Assembly: GCA_910585735.1 (NCBI GenBank)
Contig: CAJUEU010000028.1
Location: 1 to 23,529, forward strand
Direction of reading: 5' to 3'
DNA from: an uncultured Oscillospiraceae bacterium
GTDB lineage: Bacteria; Bacillota; Clostridia; Oscillospirales; Oscillospiraceae
DNA length: 23,529 nucleotides
Shown here: positions 21,643 through 23,529 of the stretch, in pieces
Position numbering within the stretch: position 1 is the stretch's first letter
Layout: every line of letters begins with the position of its first letter
Translations under genes and position numbers: made by a program
Notes under the pieces: generated by a model
Database searches by the model: none
What the model was told of the DNA's origin: nothing
Seen by the model: only the letters and a program-made list of their open reading frames with translations

Positions 21643-21666
21643 GAGCCCGCCGTTCCCGGCGGGCTC
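21643..21666 (-). terminator. GC-rich hairpin after the XRE-membrane gene
   Basis: Arms GAGCCCGCCG (21643-21652) and CGGCGGGCTC (21657-21666) with a 4-nt loop start 6 nt after the stop. No U-run follows on the minus strand, so it may be a weak terminator or an mRNA 3' stabiliser. Confidence 0.5.
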
Positions 21667-21672
21667 CCCTCT

Positions 21673-22350
21673 TTACCCGGCGGTCTCCCGCCCTTTTTTG
21701 TAAAGCCAGAAGGCCAGCGCCCCTCCGGCAATGGCGGTGAGAATGCCAACTATCAAAATAATGGTGGCGATGGTCACAAAGACCTGGCCCATGCCGCTGA
21801 GGACCGTGACCTGGTCACCGAAGGGAGAGGAGCCGAAAAGCTCCCCCGCCACCCCCGCAGGCAGGTCGATGACATTCCCCGCGCTGTCCACGGCGGAGGC
21901 GGCCCAGTTGTAGCCGTACATACCGTCCACTGCCACCCGGAACATCCGGCCAAAGGCGAACCGGGCGATTCCGCCCACCAGGGCGGTGCCCAGTCCACCC
22001 AGGGCCACGTACACCCCGAAAAGCCAGCCGTACCTTTTGGCCGCCCGGCCAGAATACCCCCACAAGCCGGAGGCCTCCCCGCCGCTCCCGGCCTTCTTCC
22101 CGGGCGGGGCCTGGGGCGGCAGCCCGCCCTCCCGGGCAGCCTGCTCCGGGGGCTTCTCCCCGCTGAGGAGCTGGTCCACCGTAATGTGGAAGGCCCCTGC
22201 CAGGGCCTTCAGCTTGGTGACCTCGGGGGTGGCTTCGTCCAGCTCCCACTTGCTCACCGCCTGGCGGGATACCCCGGCCAGCTCGGCCAGGGCCTCCTGG
22301 GAGAGCCCGGCGCGTTTGCGGTAATATTGAATGGTTTCACCCAATGTCAT
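21673..22350 (-). CDS. XRE-family transcriptional regulator with two C-terminal membrane segments
   Basis: 225 residues. The N-terminal helix-turn-helix (about 5-60) is a typical Cro/C1 type: IQYYRKRAGLSQEALAELAG, then VSRQAVSKWE. A Pro/Gly-rich linker (about 66-95) leads to two hydrophobic segments at about 108-128 and 189-215, with a short loop between them that may be exposed outside, and a Lys/Arg-rich end. Such membrane-bound regulators are common in Clostridia; ligand and targets are unknown. ATG 22350 has AGGAGG 9 nt upstream. It may regulate itself, since inverted repeats lie upstream (22433-22449). No SigA promoter is clear. Confidence 0.88.
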   Translation of the reverse strand: MTLGETIQYYRKRAGLSQEALAELAGVSRQAVSKWELDEATPEVTKLKALAGAFHITVDQLLSGEKPPEQAAREGGLPPQAPPGKKAGSGGEASGLWGYSGRAAKRYGWLFGVYVALGGLGTALVGGIARFAFGRMFRVAVDGMYGYNWAASAVDSAGNVIDLPAGVAGELFGSSPFGDQVTVLSGMGQVFVTIATIILIVGILTAIAGGALAFWLYKKGRETAG

Positions 22351-22615
22351 GGCTTGGTTCCTCCTTTTGCTTTCGGTAAGCCAAGCCTACCAAAAACCCG
22401 GTTGCGGCGCCACCAACCAGGGCTGGAACTTTCGCAACCAAGGGTTGCGGTGGGCTGTCACGCTACGCAAGGCTCTGGTCGCTCACTCGTTTTCCCCCCG
22501 ATTCGGACTGGTCTCCGGGCCGCCTTGCGGCCCTGCGCTCGTCCTCGCTCCGATCCAGGAAGGTGGATATGCCACCGCTCAAGCTCCCTCGCAGCTCCTT
22601 GCCTCCGCGCTTCTT
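22351..22615. other. GC-rich non-coding stretch with inverted repeats
   Basis: 265 bp between the DUF711 stop and the XRE start. I see CGCAACC-AAG-GGTTGCG (22433-22449), GGGCCGC-CTT-GCGGCCC (22517-22533), an imperfect palindrome GGTAAGCCAAGCCTACC (22377-22393), and several GAGCG/GCGAG strings on the minus strand. No convincing gene, promoter or U-run terminator is visible. It resembles interspersed non-coding repeats found downstream of genes in related genomes, but this is only an impression. Confidence 0.4.
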
Positions 22616-23529
22616 TCAGTTTTTCAAGCTCTGCATAGGCGCCGGGATACGCCCGCCCCGGCGGACAAAGTCCACGGCGGACTCGGGGTGGACCGGCATG
22701 ATGGGGGCCGAGCCCAACAGCCCGCCAAACTCCACCGTGTCCCCCACCTTCTTGCCCGGGGCGGGGATGAGCCGCACGGCGGTGGTCTTGGAGTTGACCA
22801 TGCCGATGGCCGCCTCGTCGGCGATGATGGCACTGAGGGTCTCGGCGCTGGTGTCCCCGGGCACGGCGATCATGTCCAGCCCCACGCTGCACACGCAGGT
22901 CATAGCCTCCAGCTTCTCCAGGGTGAGGGTGCCCTTCTGGGCGGCGGCGATCATGCCCTCGTCCTCGCTCACCGGGATGAAGGCGCCGCTGAGCCCGCCC
23001 ACATGGGAGGACGCCATGACGCCCCCCTTCTTCACCGCGTCGTTGAGGAGTGCCAACGCCGCCGTGGTGCCGTGGGTGCCACAGGTCTCCAGGCCCATCT
23101 CCTCCAAGATCCGGGCCACGCTGTCCCCGATGGCGGGGGTGGGGGCCAGACTAAGGTCCACAATGCCAAAGGGCACCCCCAGCCGGGCGCTGGCCTCCTG
23201 GGCTACCAGCTGCCCCATGCGGGTAATGCGGAAGGCGGTCTTTTTCACGGTCTCGGCCACCACGTCGAAGGGGGCCCCCTTCACGCTCTGAAGGGCGTGG
23301 TACACCACCCCGGGGCCGGAAACGCCCACATTGATGACCCGGTCGGGCTCAGATACCCCGTGGAAGGCCCCCGCCATAAAGGGGTTGTCCTCCACGGCGT
23401 TGCAGAAGACCACCAGCTTGGCGCAGCCAAAGCCGTCCTGGGCGGCGGTCTTATCCGCCAGGTCCTTGATGGTCCGGCCCATGAGGGCCACCGCGTCCAT
23501 GTTGATGCCCGCCTTGGTGGAGCCCACGT
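22616..23529 (-). CDS. DUF711/UPF0210 (PFL) family protein, C-terminal part (runs off right edge)
   Basis: 303 residues to the stop at 22616; the frame is open at the right edge, and the first visible codon (GTG at 23527) is internal. Full members have about 450 residues, so roughly the N-terminal third is missing. Family features include GSTKAGINMDAVALMG, ISGPGVV-like VGVSGPGVV, SLAPTPAIGDSVA, GTHGTTAALALLNDAVKKGG and GLSGAFIPVSEDEGM. The function is unknown; structures of the family are known but no reaction is established. In Bacillota it usually follows a small ACT-domain gene, which would lie outside the window. Confidence 0.93.
   Translation of the reverse strand, partial: VGSTKAGINMDAVALMGRTIKDLADKTAAQDGFGCAKLVVFCNAVEDNPFMAGAFHGVSEPDRVINVGVSGPGVVYHALQSVKGAPFDVVAETVKKTAFRITRMGQLVAQEASARLGVPFGIVDLSLAPTPAIGDSVARILEEMGLETCGTHGTTAALALLNDAVKKGGVMASSHVGGLSGAFIPVSEDEGMIAAAQKGTLTLEKLEAMTCVCSVGLDMIAVPGDTSAETLSAIIADEAAIGMVNSKTTAVRLIPAPGKKVGDTVEFGGLLGSAPIMPVHPESAVDFVRRGGRIPAPMQSLKN

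Noticed and set aside
22458..22892. Minus-strand frame overlapping the DUF711 end and extending into the intergenic region
   Set aside because: It is out of frame with the conserved DUF711 protein and ends in Arg/Ala/Gly-rich sequence without a ribosome site.

Overview
The window looks like chromosomal DNA of a GC-rich Bacillota, most likely a gut Clostridia of the Oscillospiraceae type (Flavonifractor/Lawsonibacter-like). That placement is inference. It rests on strong AGGAGG ribosome sites, SigA-type promoters with 17-bp spacers, a perfect CIRCE heat-shock operator, and a gene set typical of the group (YmdB, YhaO/YhaN, a 444-residue Pgi, a DUF711 protein, clostridial lipoproteins). I see no rRNA, tRNA, CRISPR array, transposase, phage or plasmid gene.

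Layout. 1-1759 (-) is the N-terminal part of a large secreted repeat protein that runs off the left edge. Its 295-bp upstream region is full of perfect inverted repeats. 2055-3974 (-) is a lipoprotein flavin reductase with an FMN-attachment domain and an FAD/fumarate-reductase-like domain. 4204-6129 (-) is htpG, under a promoter with a perfect HrcA/CIRCE site; a 117-bp hairpin-rich repeat lies in its leader. 6408-8516 (-) is a two-gene unit: an ECF sigma factor followed by an unrecognised cytosolic protein with Asn-Gly-Pro-Val repeats and a charge-segregated helical tail. A divergent promoter overlapping the sigma promoter drives ymdB-yhaO-yhaN (8766-12907, +). lepB (13000-13587, +) has its own promoter and shares a bidirectional terminator with argS (13652-15406, -).

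Upstream of argS on the minus strand lie a small P-loop protein (15492-15905), a 30-codon ORF with an excellent ribosome site (15985-16077), and pgi (16138-17472). A YdeI/OmdA-family gene (17635-18198, -) and an iron-sulfur aldo/keto reductase (18365-19393, +) diverge from back-to-back promoters. The right end holds a lipoprotein with a Cthe_2159-like carbohydrate-binding region and a Gly/Pro-rich tail (19483-21474, -), an XRE regulator with two membrane segments (21673-22350, -), and the C-terminal part of a DUF711/UPF0210 protein (22616 to the edge, -).

How the genes relate. Most units are housekeeping: protein folding (htpG), export (lepB), glycolysis (pgi), translation (argS), RNA and DNA metabolism (ymdB, yhaO, yhaN). 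Three encode envelope or exported proteins. The best candidate for an undescribed system is the sigma factor with its NGPV-repeat partner, since no anti-sigma factor of a known type is visible. The 30-codon ORF and the palindrome-rich leader of the surface-protein gene come next. Several real genes begin downstream of their longest open frame; starts were placed by ribosome site, signal peptide or promoter position.
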